Positions 1-7,304 of a stretch of 38,682 bases of DNA are shown one piece after another (the first letter of the stretch is position 1; each line of letters begins with the position of its first letter). The stretch is from Burkholderiales bacterium. Lineage in GTDB: Bacteria > Pseudomonadota > Gammaproteobacteria > Burkholderiales > Burkholderiaceae. The stretch is from positions 1 to 38,682 of the forward strand of contig JAMFSK010000034.1 of assembly GCA_026225235.1 (NCBI GenBank), written 5' to 3'. The position numbers and the translations under genes are program-made. The notes beneath the pieces are model-generated. The model saw only the letters and a list, made by a program, of their open reading frames with translations, was not told the DNA's origin and did no database searches.

Positions 1-575
1 CGAAGTTCCTCACCTTATTCGTGCCAGCCATGCCGGCGATGCCAGTGCCGGCACCCCGTGCGGTTTCACGCGGTACGCCGCGCTCGGTTATGGCACTCGT
101 CGACTAAGTCGACCCGACCGCCGATTCAACCGGCGCGGCGCAACGCGTCGCGCCCATCTTGGATTCATCTCTACCTACTCCCTGCGCTCCGGTATCCAGA
201 CTAGCGTGGGATCGTCGCCTACCACCAGAATTCCTTCGATCTCCTGTTTGCGCGGAAGCAGCGAGCGGCTGCCGTGCGCTCAACTGAGCGTCAGCCGGCG
301 TCGTCGCACGCAACCGCCTACATAGCAAGAAATGCTGCCCCGTGGACCCAGCCCATCGGGTCCAAAGATTCGCCCAAAGCCCACTCAAACGCAGTTTGTT
401 GCGCAAGTTCGTCCATTTCATCGCGCCCCAAAGAAAATAGAGCAAGTTGGCGCCCAACAAAGAGGCGAGCGGCTCAACTAGGGGAAATTGAGAAATGGAT
501 TAATCGGAGGGCTCTCTCGCTCAGGCGAGCTGATCGATTTCACTGTGCTTCAGCATGGGCACATCTCATTTGTAG
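1..575. other. Gene-poor left edge with degraded coding traces
   Basis: I find no intact gene here. On the minus strand two short stretches in different frames read like real protein: a run ending at the stop at 318-320 (includes DELAQQTAFEWALGESLDP; an ATG at 416 would give 32 residues) and a run ending at the stop at 175-177 (includes EIEGILVVGDDPTLVWIPE). Both are broken by stops and frame changes, which suggests a decayed gene I do not recognise. A 15-bp palindrome with 7-bp arms, GTCGACT/AGTCGAC, lies at 99-113. The longer open frames across this stretch have no convincing composition or start. Confidence 0.3.
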
Positions 576-1040
576 TTACGGAGAGGATTGCTCTTCCGCG
601 CTCACCGAGAGGGAAGCGATGAGATTGCCTTGTCTGCTCTGCGCTCTATCATTCGGTTCAAGTCGCACCAGAAAATCGATGTCCTTTTGCGCCAGTCGAG
701 CGAACTGTTCTTCGACGGCCGCGAATTTCAGCAGGCACTGGACCTGCCAGTTCATCCCGACGACGAGCCATCTCGACAGGCCATTCCACTCGCTCAGAAG
801 GATCGCTCCGGCACTGCAATACTCTTCAGCGAATTTCTCGATGCGCTTCTCGACAATGCGCGCGTCGTCGGGCGACATAGTGCCGGAAATGCGAATCGCG
901 ATTGAGTGTGCGACATCATCGTGCGCCAAGTAGACCGTGGCCATGCCGCCAAGATGACGGGACACCCGATCGATCTGCTCCGCATCTAGATCGTCTTGTA
1001 CGGGCAACGCGCCTGATAGGACATACATACCCTTATCCAT
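576..1040 (-). CDS. Small protein of unknown function, tandem paralogue A
   Basis: This 154-residue soluble protein belongs to no family I can name. It clearly resembles its neighbour at 1133-1525: both have GALPV near the N-terminus, a central block of the form VYxAxDxxxHxxxIRxSG, and an AGA(I/L) segment followed by an aromatic-rich stretch. No signal peptide or membrane segment is visible. The ATG at 1040 is preceded by GGAGAG about 5 bases upstream, which supports this start. It follows paralogue B by 92 bases on the same strand, so the two are probably cotranscribed from the region facing the XRE regulator. The C-terminal 25 residues are polar and look flexible. The function is unknown. 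Confidence 0.6.
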   Translation of the reverse strand: MDKGMYVLSGALPVQDDLDAEQIDRVSRHLGGMATVYLAHDDVAHSIAIRISGTMSPDDARIVEKRIEKFAEEYCSAGAILLSEWNGLSRWLVVGMNWQVQCLLKFAAVEEQFARLAQKDIDFLVRLEPNDRAQSRQGNLIASLSVSAEEQSSP

Positions 1041-1132
1041 GAGATCTCTCCGCTACCTCTGCGCCGCAGATGACGATGTGGCAGCATGCTCCGGCGCCAG
1101 CATGAAGCCGTTGAGCATGTTGGTGAAAGAAA

Positions 1133-1525
1133 TCAATCCGACCTTCCCAGTTGCGCCAAAATCCAAGTCTGACGTGCTCTTAGTGCGTGTACCTGCTGGT
1201 CCAGATCATCCAGTTCTGCAAGCAGTTCGACGTGGCGCTCAAGGCCCATTGGTCGAAAGGATTGCTCCCCATACAGGTTCCTGCTGAAGAGCGCACCGGC
1301 GCGTGCCCACTTCCGCGAAAACTGATCGAGCTCGGTCTCGACCGCCAACTGTTCTGTCTCGGCCAGACGGCCACTCACCCGAATGACGAGCGTGTGTGTA
1401 ATCGCGTCTGTTGCAAAATAGACATGCGCGGGTTTGGCGAGACTTTCAGCTAGGCGCACGGCATCGACATGCCGGAACCGGGAGTGCACGGGCAGAGCAC
1501 CGCAAATTTCGTACGTTCCATGCAT
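1133..1525 (-). CDS. Small protein of unknown function, tandem paralogue B
   Basis: This is a 130-residue paralogue of the protein encoded immediately downstream. The ATG at 1525 is chosen over longer in-frame starts because AGGAGG sits 7 bases before it; the upstream extension (to 1822) would run into the XRE gene and reads like non-coding sequence. Shared features are EICGALPV at the N-terminus, VYFATDAITHTLVIRVSG in the middle and RAGAL about two thirds in. The C-terminal third is predicted helical and rich in Leu, Asp, Gln and Arg. There is no signal peptide or transmembrane segment. It is divergent from an XRE regulator 125 bases away, the arrangement expected of a regulated cassette. 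No function can be assigned. Confidence 0.65.
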   Translation of the reverse strand: MHGTYEICGALPVHSRFRHVDAVRLAESLAKPAHVYFATDAITHTLVIRVSGRLAETEQLAVETELDQFSRKWARAGALFSRNLYGEQSFRPMGLERHVELLAELDDLDQQVHALRARQTWILAQLGRSD

Positions 1526-1566
1526 TTGGGAACCTCCTGCGACGGTTCGCTCGGCCGCTATCAGTA

Positions 1567-1580
1567 GGCACGGGCGTGCC
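1567..1580. promoter_or_regulatory. Inverted repeat in the divergent promoter region
   Basis: GGCACG-GG-CGTGCC is a perfect 6-bp inverted repeat midway between the paralogue gene (start 1525) and the XRE gene (start 1651). The position suits an operator for the XRE protein, but no second copy was found, so this is inference. A weak candidate promoter for the XRE gene lies at 1611-1639 (TTCCCG, 17-base spacer, TATACC). Confidence 0.3.
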
Positions 1581-1650
1581 AATACCGACATCGGTGCGGT
1601 ACCATAAAAATTCCCGAGCAGATGTGTACAGAATATACCCATTCGAGTAA

Positions 1651-2022
1651 ATGTCAAATATTTTAGCCCAAGTGGATAGTTTTTCGACGCGCTTAAAGCA
1701 GGAGCGAAGGCGGCTAAAGCGGAGCCAAACAGACTTTGCCGCCCTCGGTGGTGTTCAGACGCAGGCGCAACTGCACTATGAAAAAGGCTCGCGCCGGCCC
1801 AACTCCGATTACCTGATTGCAATTGCGGCCGCAGGAGTCGATGTGCAATACCTAATTACCGGAGAGCCGGCGCAACTAGTTACGCTTGCCTTGTCGGTGG
1901 ACGAACAGCGACTCGTTGCCAAGTTTCGGGATCTGAAGGCAAGGGAAAGAAGAGGTGTACTGGCGTTGGTCGATGCCATCGTCACGCCACCAAGACGGGC
2001 CGCAAAAGACGAGGAGCAATGA
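1651..2022 (+). CDS. XRE-family transcriptional regulator, prophage type
   Basis: This 123-residue DNA-binding protein has an N-terminal Cro/CI-like helix-turn-helix (about residues 10-65). The motif includes RLKQERRRLKRSQTDFAALGG, a GVQTQAQLHYEKGSRRPNSD recognition segment and the typical VDVQYLITGEP ending. This variant, with a Tyr-Glu-Lys-Gly turn and VQYLITG, is common in Burkholderia phage-like repressors. The C-terminal half (residues 75-123) is helical and charged and may mediate dimerisation. The ATG at 1651 lacks a strong Shine-Dalgarno sequence but sits at the correct distance from the domain. It is divergent from the two paralogues and probably controls them and itself. No other phage genes are nearby. 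Confidence 0.8.
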   Translation: MSNILAQVDSFSTRLKQERRRLKRSQTDFAALGGVQTQAQLHYEKGSRRPNSDYLIAIAAAGVDVQYLITGEPAQLVTLALSVDEQRLVAKFRDLKARERRGVLALVDAIVTPPRRAAKDEEQ

Positions 2023-2184
2023 CAAGCTGTCCACGCTATGGGCGAGGTCGGCTGTCGCTCGGATGCAATGACGGTCGGTTTCACCGCTAACTTAGTTTAT
2101 CCGTCTGATCCATCGCCAGCCTTGGCGCTTTTGTTTTTGGCACCGGTGCGCGCGACATGTTTGCCTGGGAGCGGTGCCTATTTC

Positions 2185-2680
2185 ATGAAGATCGATCATC
2201 GTGCAGCCGAGGTGACGACACGTGAGCGAGGCGGCGTAGCCAGTTTCGCCGGCTCCTCAGCCTTGCGCGAGGCTGGATGGGTGGCGCATTCGGCGCGGGC
2301 TGGACAGTTGAGCCGTCGATTCGTGCAGCCTATGTCGATGTCCGCTTGCGAGATTTCGCCGACGCGGACCACTTGTTCGTCGGACCGCATCCCTACCGGA
2401 CTTCGTCGATCAGGATAGGCGTGCGGGTCGCCCGCCTCATCTCGACTTCGCGCGCAGCCTATCGGCCTTATATCCACACGGCCCTGAATAACAGCATAAC
2501 CCCGTCGTCATCGCAGGCAATTTGTGGGGTGAGTTTCGACACCGCACCTGTGGGTAGTTCGTGGGAGGCATCGGTCGGTGTCGAAGGGCGCGGCGGAAGC
2601 ACACCTTTCTCCGCGACAGCGTTAACCAGGGCTTCAGCAGCGTCTCAGCAGCCGGGGGCCTGCATTGGACCCTCTACTAA
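2185..2680 (+). pseudogene. Remnant of an outer-membrane beta-barrel (autotransporter-like)
   Basis: Three successive frames read as the C-terminal strands of an autotransporter barrel. Frame one (from about 2185) contains RGGVASFAGSSALREAGW. Frame two (about 2274-2600) contains GWTVEPSIRAAYVDVRL, then a stretch SIRIGVRVARL, RPYIHTALN and SSWEASVGVEGRGG. Frame three ends in SVSAAGGLHWTLY and a stop at 2678-2680. Alternating hydrophobic residues, a W-x-(V/I)-EP turn and a terminal aromatic are hallmarks of barrel strands. The passenger and the start are gone, and at least two frameshifts separate the pieces. The exact left boundary is uncertain; 2023-2184 contains nothing I recognise. Confidence 0.5.
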
Positions 2681-2708
2681 ACCGAGCCCTTAATGCCAGA
2701 GGGGTGCC

Positions 2709-3587
2709 TCAGTTGCGCAGTGCGGCCAGTTGCCGCAGTCGGCGGGCGAGCGCCTTCGACACAACCGGTGAACCCACTCCATCGCCCAATCCGCGAGCGG
2801 ACTCGCTCTCATGCAAGAACGCTGCCGTTTCACCGGCGACAATCTCGCGCTCGTTATCCGAGGTGATCATATGGTACGAATCGTCGAGGTAGATCGTGCG
2901 CAAGAATGTCGACGCGACGCGCGAAGCCACATAACGGGCATTGCGCGGATTCGATGTCTCGTCGTCGATCGCATGAATGATCAGGCAGTCGGTCGAGAGG
3001 TCGGAGAGGTTCAGGCGGACCTGCGCGCACAGGCGGCTCGCTTGATGAAGCGCGGGCAGCGATATGGTCGACGGGCCGACTTCACTGAGGGTGTTGCGCT
3101 CCATCGCACGTGCAATTTTGCTGCGCAAGGCCTCATTGCGCAGGCCGAACGGTGACGATTCACGGTAGCGCCAGCGGCTACGAAGCGGGGTGTAGTAGGC
3201 CCAGTCGAGCAGAAACTGGTACCACGGGATCGCCCAGCCGTCATACGCAAGCGTGACCGACAGCAGGATGACGGCATGCGCGCTCGGGCGCGCCTTGACT
3301 ACCGCGAGCGCCAGGCTGGCACCGATCGACAGACCGCATACGGACACTCGCGCGTAGCGAGCGCTTAACGCGTCATATGCCTGGAGGGCGGCATCGATCC
3401 AGTCCTCCATTTTGCGTTCGGTCGAGCCCGCGCTGTAACCGTCCAGCACGGGCACGTGTGCGGTGAACCCTTCACCATTCAGGTGACGGGCCAGATAGCG
3501 CATTTCGAGCGGTGAGCTCGACAAGCCGTGGAGCATCAGGATGGCGTGTTCGCCACCCTCCAGATGAAGTGCCGCAGGTGAATTCAA
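2709..3587 (-). CDS. Alpha/beta hydrolase, carboxylesterase or monoacylglycerol lipase type
   Basis: This 292-residue serine hydrolase has the oxyanion segment LMLHGLSSSP (residues 17-26), the nucleophile elbow GLSIG with Ser87, an acid in IIHAIDDE (Asp208 or Asp209) and the catalytic His239 in DDSYHM. The overall layout resembles Est30-type carboxylesterases; the substrate is unknown. There is no signal peptide. The start is TTG at 3587, just 3 bases after the DUF4118 stop codon. GAGG lies 8 bases before it inside the upstream gene, which makes translational coupling likely. It is the last gene of the MipA-DUF4118-hydrolase operon. The C-terminal tail (about residues 258-292) is an Arg/Ala-rich extension past the fold. 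Confidence 0.85.
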   Translation of the reverse strand: MNSPAALHLEGGEHAILMLHGLSSSPLEMRYLARHLNGEGFTAHVPVLDGYSAGSTERKMEDWIDAALQAYDALSARYARVSVCGLSIGASLALAVVKARPSAHAVILLSVTLAYDGWAIPWYQFLLDWAYYTPLRSRWRYRESSPFGLRNEALRSKIARAMERNTLSEVGPSTISLPALHQASRLCAQVRLNLSDLSTDCLIIHAIDDETSNPRNARYVASRVASTFLRTIYLDDSYHMITSDNEREIVAGETAAFLHESESARGLGDGVGSPVVSKALARRLRQLAALRN

Positions 3588-3590
3588 AGT

Positions 3591-4361
3591 CTATTCCTCG
3601 ACTCGCAGGACCAGGAAATCACCGGCGTGCGTCGTGAATCGCTCGCAGATGCACGCGCGCGACTTGTAGGTTTTGTCGCCGCTCAACAAGCGTGCGCGAT
3701 GACTGCCGGCCGACAGCGCGTTCTGCAAGCGCGCAATATCGGCGGGATGAGTCGCATCGAACTGGCTACCAGGCGCGCTTGTATGCGGAAGGATGGATGC
3801 CGAGCTTGCGCTACCTCCTACGGGCGCAAGAGGGGGCGACTTCCGGTCGAGCGCCTGAATGAGGATGACCGCATCGTGATAGTGCGTCAGATGGCGTAGC
3901 AGACGATGTGTCTCGTCGATGGTGCGACGAGCGAGCGCGCGCGTATTGTCGGCACGCAGAAGCATCTCGTAGCGCGATTTTGCGACGGCGGCGAACATCT
4001 CGGCGCGGAACTGTGCGCGGCGTAGTCGCTCGATCAGCGAAATCACGAAGATCGTCACGGTCGGATAGGAGAGGACGAGGATCACGTCGGCCCGGTCGAA
4101 CACAAGAACGTTGCCGTACGGCGGGACGAAAAAATAGTCCGCGATTCCAAGTCCGATCAACATGGTGACGAGCGAGGGACCCAGGCCGAAGAAGTATTCG
4201 ATCAGGGCGGCCGCGATGCAGAACACCGCGCCCGGCATGGCGGACCCGAGAAAGGGATGCAGCAGGGTGCGCACGCCACTTGCGATCGCCAGTGCGAGGA
4301 AGGCCGCTAGCCAGGGGCCGCTGCCCCGTGGGGCCCATCGTCGGGCGTTCTGGATTTGCAT
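3591..4361 (-). CDS. DUF4118 membrane protein
   Basis: This 256-residue inner-membrane protein has four hydrophobic segments within roughly residues 15-115, matching the DUF4118 domain found at the membrane part of KdpD-type sensor kinases (includes the hallmark YFFGLGPSL and DYFFVPP). After the membrane part there is a helix (SLIERLRRAQFRAEMFAAVAKSR) and a polar region, but no histidine kinase core, so it is not a complete sensor. The ATG at 4361 lies 2 bases after the MipA-family stop codon, favouring coupling; a TTG two codons upstream is also possible. It is the middle gene of a three-gene operon. The role is unknown; membrane sensing is inference from the domain. Confidence 0.8.
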   Translation of the reverse strand: MQIQNARRWAPRGSGPWLAAFLALAIASGVRTLLHPFLGSAMPGAVFCIAAALIEYFFGLGPSLVTMLIGLGIADYFFVPPYGNVLVFDRADVILVLSYPTVTIFVISLIERLRRAQFRAEMFAAVAKSRYEMLLRADNTRALARRTIDETHRLLRHLTHYHDAVILIQALDRKSPPLAPVGGSASSASILPHTSAPGSQFDATHPADIARLQNALSAGSHRARLLSGDKTYKSRACICERFTTHAGDFLVLRVEE

Positions 4362-4363
4362 AG

Positions 4364-5155
4364 TCAAAACGTGTAGGTCAAAGCCGCCGTGTCAGTGTTC
4401 TGTTCGACGCGATGTGTGATCGGGCTCGACACAGCGTTGCCGTACAAGCGGGCCAGTTTCATCTCGAGGGTTGCGGTCAGTGACTTGGTAATCAGGTAGT
4501 CGGCTTCGAAGCTCAGATAGCCCGTGGCGGCGCCCGAGTGCGCGTCGTAGATCGGCAAGCCGGTCGCTGCGTTTTGCGCGGGGGTCACACCGAAATAGGT
4601 CTGCTGATAGGTGCCGTTGGTCCAGGTCACACCGGGACCGGCGGTCAGATAAAGCTTTGAACCGATCGGCAGGGTGCCAGTCGCGTTGGCGTCGACCACG
4701 AGGCCCTCCCGGTTGCCGCCGATATCCTGGGCGGCGGACGTCGAGACGGTCAGGGCAGACTCCGTATAGATCAGGAAGGCTTTGATCCGGGGCGTCGTCG
4801 ACACGTTGTTCAAGCCGCGCAACCGAGTGTCGTCGCGGCTCTCGCGATCGGTGAAGTCATATTGGAGTGCGAGGCCGGCGCTCCAGGTCGCGTTGTTCAC
4901 GAAGTACACGCCGAGCAGCATGTCTTCCTTGGCGAACAGACGGTTCTTGTATTCGATGTCGAGGGCGGGGTAGGGCCGCAAGCGCATGAAATCCGCCCCC
5001 GGATAGGCGGGCTCCCAAACCGTCTCGGCGCCTGCCGTGACAGTCCAGTCAGGCGCAGCCGCGGTGGCGGGGGCAACAACCTGGGCCGCGGCAATGACGG
5101 GCGTAAGCGCATTCAGAGCAAGGAGGGCAACCAGAGCAAGACGCAGCCGAGACAC
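4364..5155 (-). CDS. MipA/OmpV-family outer-membrane protein
   Basis: The product is an outer-membrane beta-barrel of about 263 residues. It starts with a clear signal peptide (LRLALVALLALNALTPVIAAA) and ends in TYTF, with the terminal Phe typical of BamA-assembled barrels. The mature part matches MipA/OmpV in its N-terminal WEPAYPGADFMRLRPYPAL stretch. MipA is known in Escherichia coli as a scaffold for murein enzymes, but most family members are uncharacterised. The start is uncertain: no ATG is available, and GTG at 5155 or TTG at 5164 both place the signal peptide correctly, without a strong ribosome site. A candidate promoter at 5210-5237 argues against longer versions. The stop is 2 bases before the DUF4118 gene. 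Confidence 0.8.
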   Translation of the reverse strand: MSRLRLALVALLALNALTPVIAAAQVVAPATAAAPDWTVTAGAETVWEPAYPGADFMRLRPYPALDIEYKNRLFAKEDMLLGVYFVNNATWSAGLALQYDFTDRESRDDTRLRGLNNVSTTPRIKAFLIYTESALTVSTSAAQDIGGNREGLVVDANATGTLPIGSKLYLTAGPGVTWTNGTYQQTYFGVTPAQNAATGLPIYDAHSGAATGYLSFEADYLITKSLTATLEMKLARLYGNAVSSPITHRVEQNTDTAALTYTF

Positions 5156-5209
5156 TGAAGGCAAAATGAAGGGTATGAGAGCGCGATTCGGCTGGGACCC
5201 GGCGGGCGT

Positions 5210-5237
5210 CCTATACAGACCAAAAGAGATTTCGCAA
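5210..5237 (-). promoter_or_regulatory. Candidate sigma-70 promoter for the mipA-family operon
   Basis: Read on the minus strand, TTGCGA is followed after 16 bases by TATAGG. Transcription would begin near 5203, about 48 bases before the GTG at 5155. This is a sequence match only; no other boxes as good were seen in the 239-base gap upstream of the operon. Confidence 0.35.
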
Positions 5238-5394
5238 CGGCGGATTATGACGCATTGTGACAAGTTTCGTTTGTTTGCGATGCATCGGTGCGCGAACTCG
5301 GATAACCGGACCTCAACGGCTCGACCTCGCGCCTCGACCTCAGGGGCTCTCGGAAGTGGCTTTACCTCAGTGGCCCTAAGGCAACCGCCCCGTC

Positions 5395-6771
5395 TCAACG
5401 CCCCGACGTTGCCTTGCTTGTAAGCATGGCGCGGAACGCTTCCTTGATTCGCTCGACGGGTTGGACTTTGTACGGAAAGGTCTCGTTCTTCTGATGTACG
5501 AGCATGCAGGCGTTGACCTCGAACACGAGGATCTGCCCATCCGCATCGAGTGAGCAGTCGATACCGAAATAGTCGAGGCCCACCTCGGCCTGAATGGCGC
5601 GAAGGACGTCGAACTGTTCAACGCCGAACACGCTACCGGGATCTTCGAGAAACGATCGCTCTTCGTCCTGCATCCACTGCTGGTTCGCCATGTCAGTCGT
5701 CACATGGTGAATCTTCCACTTGTCATCGATCGCGAGATGGTAGGGGAGGACCTGGCCGTTGACGAAGATGAAGCGATATTTGCGGAAGAATCCGTCACGT
5801 GAGCGATAGTCGACGAAGTGTGTCAGGTAGTAGTCGGTCTGGCCGACCTGACCGACAAAGGCGTCCAGTTCAGCCTGGTCGTGGATCCGCTCGAAGTCCG
5901 CCCCCCCATGCGTGCCCGCAGGCCGGGCCAGGAACGGAAAAGGAAAAGGCGTCTCATCGAGTTCGAAACCGCCCCCAAGCAGTTCGCTCGCCGAGAAGCG
6001 CCGTGTGAGCGGCACGCGGCAATGCGGGATGCCGCGCAGGCGGCGTGCAATGGTTTCGCGATCGGTTGCGGCGATGCGCTCTGGCGGGTTAACGACGGGC
6101 TTGCCCAGGCGTTCGACCAGCTCGCGTGCCAGTGGGATCACGGCAGCGGAATGGTCAACATCGGCGACGAGATTGATGACGATGTCGGCCGTGGCGCCCA
6201 GCATGTCGACGTCATACGGTGCGTCTGGCAGCAGATTGAGGATATGGCATTCGAAGTCCGCGTTCTCGATCAGAAAGGCGAACGGCGTATTGCCTCCGCC
6301 CGGCGCAAACAGCAGCAGGGCGCGAAACGAGGGGGGCGACTGCGTTGCCGGGACGGTGACCAGTGGTTGCAGCGCAAGACTGCGACGAAAGTTTTCGTCC
6401 GCCTCAGTGGAGCGACCGAGCAATTGCTGAAGGTTGGCAACCAGTTGCAGGGTGTCGCTGTCATCGGGCTGCTGCTCAAGGACGCGCTCGAGATGCAGGA
6501 GCGCCGCCTCTGGACGGGACGCACTCGCGTGGGCGAGGCCCAGCAGGCGATGCGCGGGGACGTTGTCGGGGGCGTCCTGGAGGCGCCACGTCAGCCATCG
6601 CGTGGCGTCATCGAAGCGCCCGGTTTGCGTCAGGATTTGCGCAAGGTTGAGGCAGGCCCCCCACTGAGTGGGAGCGCTCTCAAGTGCAGATCGATAGAGC
6701 GTCTCGGCATCGTCGAGACGCCGTTCGCGATGATGGTGGAAAGCCGCTTCAAGTAAGGAATCGATCGACAT
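5395..6771 (-). CDS. TPR protein fused to an ATP-grasp-like domain
   Basis: This 458-residue cytosolic protein has two parts. Residues 1-136 form about four tetratricopeptide repeats (for example RRLDDAETLYRSALESAP and RPEAALLHLERVLEQQPDD). Residues 145-455 resemble ATP-grasp ligases of the RimK/glutathione synthetase kind: a Gly-rich loop PAGTHGG, the central THFVDYRSRDGFFRKYR segment, and the metal-binding end FGIDCSLDADG...VFEVNACM. ATP-grasp enzymes join a carboxylate to an amine or thiol using ATP; the substrate here is unknown. MSIDSLLEAAF at 6771 is chosen as the start because it begins the first repeat; an ATG at 6843 would add an unstructured leader, and neither has a strong ribosome site. 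It stands 239 bases upstream of the MipA operon. Confidence 0.8.
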   Translation of the reverse strand: MSIDSLLEAAFHHHRERRLDDAETLYRSALESAPTQWGACLNLAQILTQTGRFDDATRWLTWRLQDAPDNVPAHRLLGLAHASASRPEAALLHLERVLEQQPDDSDTLQLVANLQQLLGRSTEADENFRRSLALQPLVTVPATQSPPSFRALLLFAPGGGNTPFAFLIENADFECHILNLLPDAPYDVDMLGATADIVINLVADVDHSAAVIPLARELVERLGKPVVNPPERIAATDRETIARRLRGIPHCRVPLTRRFSASELLGGGFELDETPFPFPFLARPAGTHGGADFERIHDQAELDAFVGQVGQTDYYLTHFVDYRSRDGFFRKYRFIFVNGQVLPYHLAIDDKWKIHHVTTDMANQQWMQDEERSFLEDPGSVFGVEQFDVLRAIQAEVGLDYFGIDCSLDADGQILVFEVNACMLVHQKNETFPYKVQPVERIKEAFRAMLTSKATSGR

Positions 6772-7304
6772 GGTCAGGTCATGCAGGGGGCGGACAGGCG
6801 AACAGGGGGGGCGTGCCGGCAATCTAACGCTATCCAAGGCCATTCAAGCAACTCAGGGGTAACAAGGCAACCCAGTACATTGACCCAAGGCGCTAGTGCC
6901 CGGCCCACGATCATCGCCATCGCCGCACGCCGGGTCAATCATCATGCAACTAACGGCCAATGATTCTCCCACTTCAGCCTTAATGCGTACCGCATTCATC
7001 ACCGTGAACCGGCAAAAGGGCGGGCGAGGGTAGCGGCTCAGCGGCAATGGGGCGGGCAGGCGTCAGCCGCACTGCTAGCGCTTCCCCGGGTGAATCGACT
7101 ACCATGCGTGGTCCGAAGTGATCACCGGAGCGGCCCGCAGGCAAAGCGGGCTACGCGATGATCGAGCCAGGAGGCAACGCTGCCCGACGAACATTCTGGG
7201 TCGGACGCGTGTGCCGCACGGGCGAAATCGGCTGGCAAGCTGCTTCGATTGCGCATCTGGCGATAGACAGCGTGGCATGCCCTCGACACATGGAGTTTTT
7301 TTCG
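6772..7304. other. Divergent intergenic region
   Basis: This separates the TPR/ATP-grasp gene from the lipoprotein gene and I find no gene in it. A possible hairpin lies at 7133-7151 (GCCCGC, 7-base loop, GCGGGC). An in-frame extension of the lipoprotein gene starts at 7158 but has no protein-like character. No convincing promoter boxes were identified, although both flanking genes must be transcribed from here. Confidence 0.4.

Noticed and set aside
274..933. Long plus-strand open frame over the paralogue A gene
   Set aside because: It is antisense to a gene with a good ribosome site and a paralogue; its composition (Ser, Arg and Ala rich) is that of a shadow frame.
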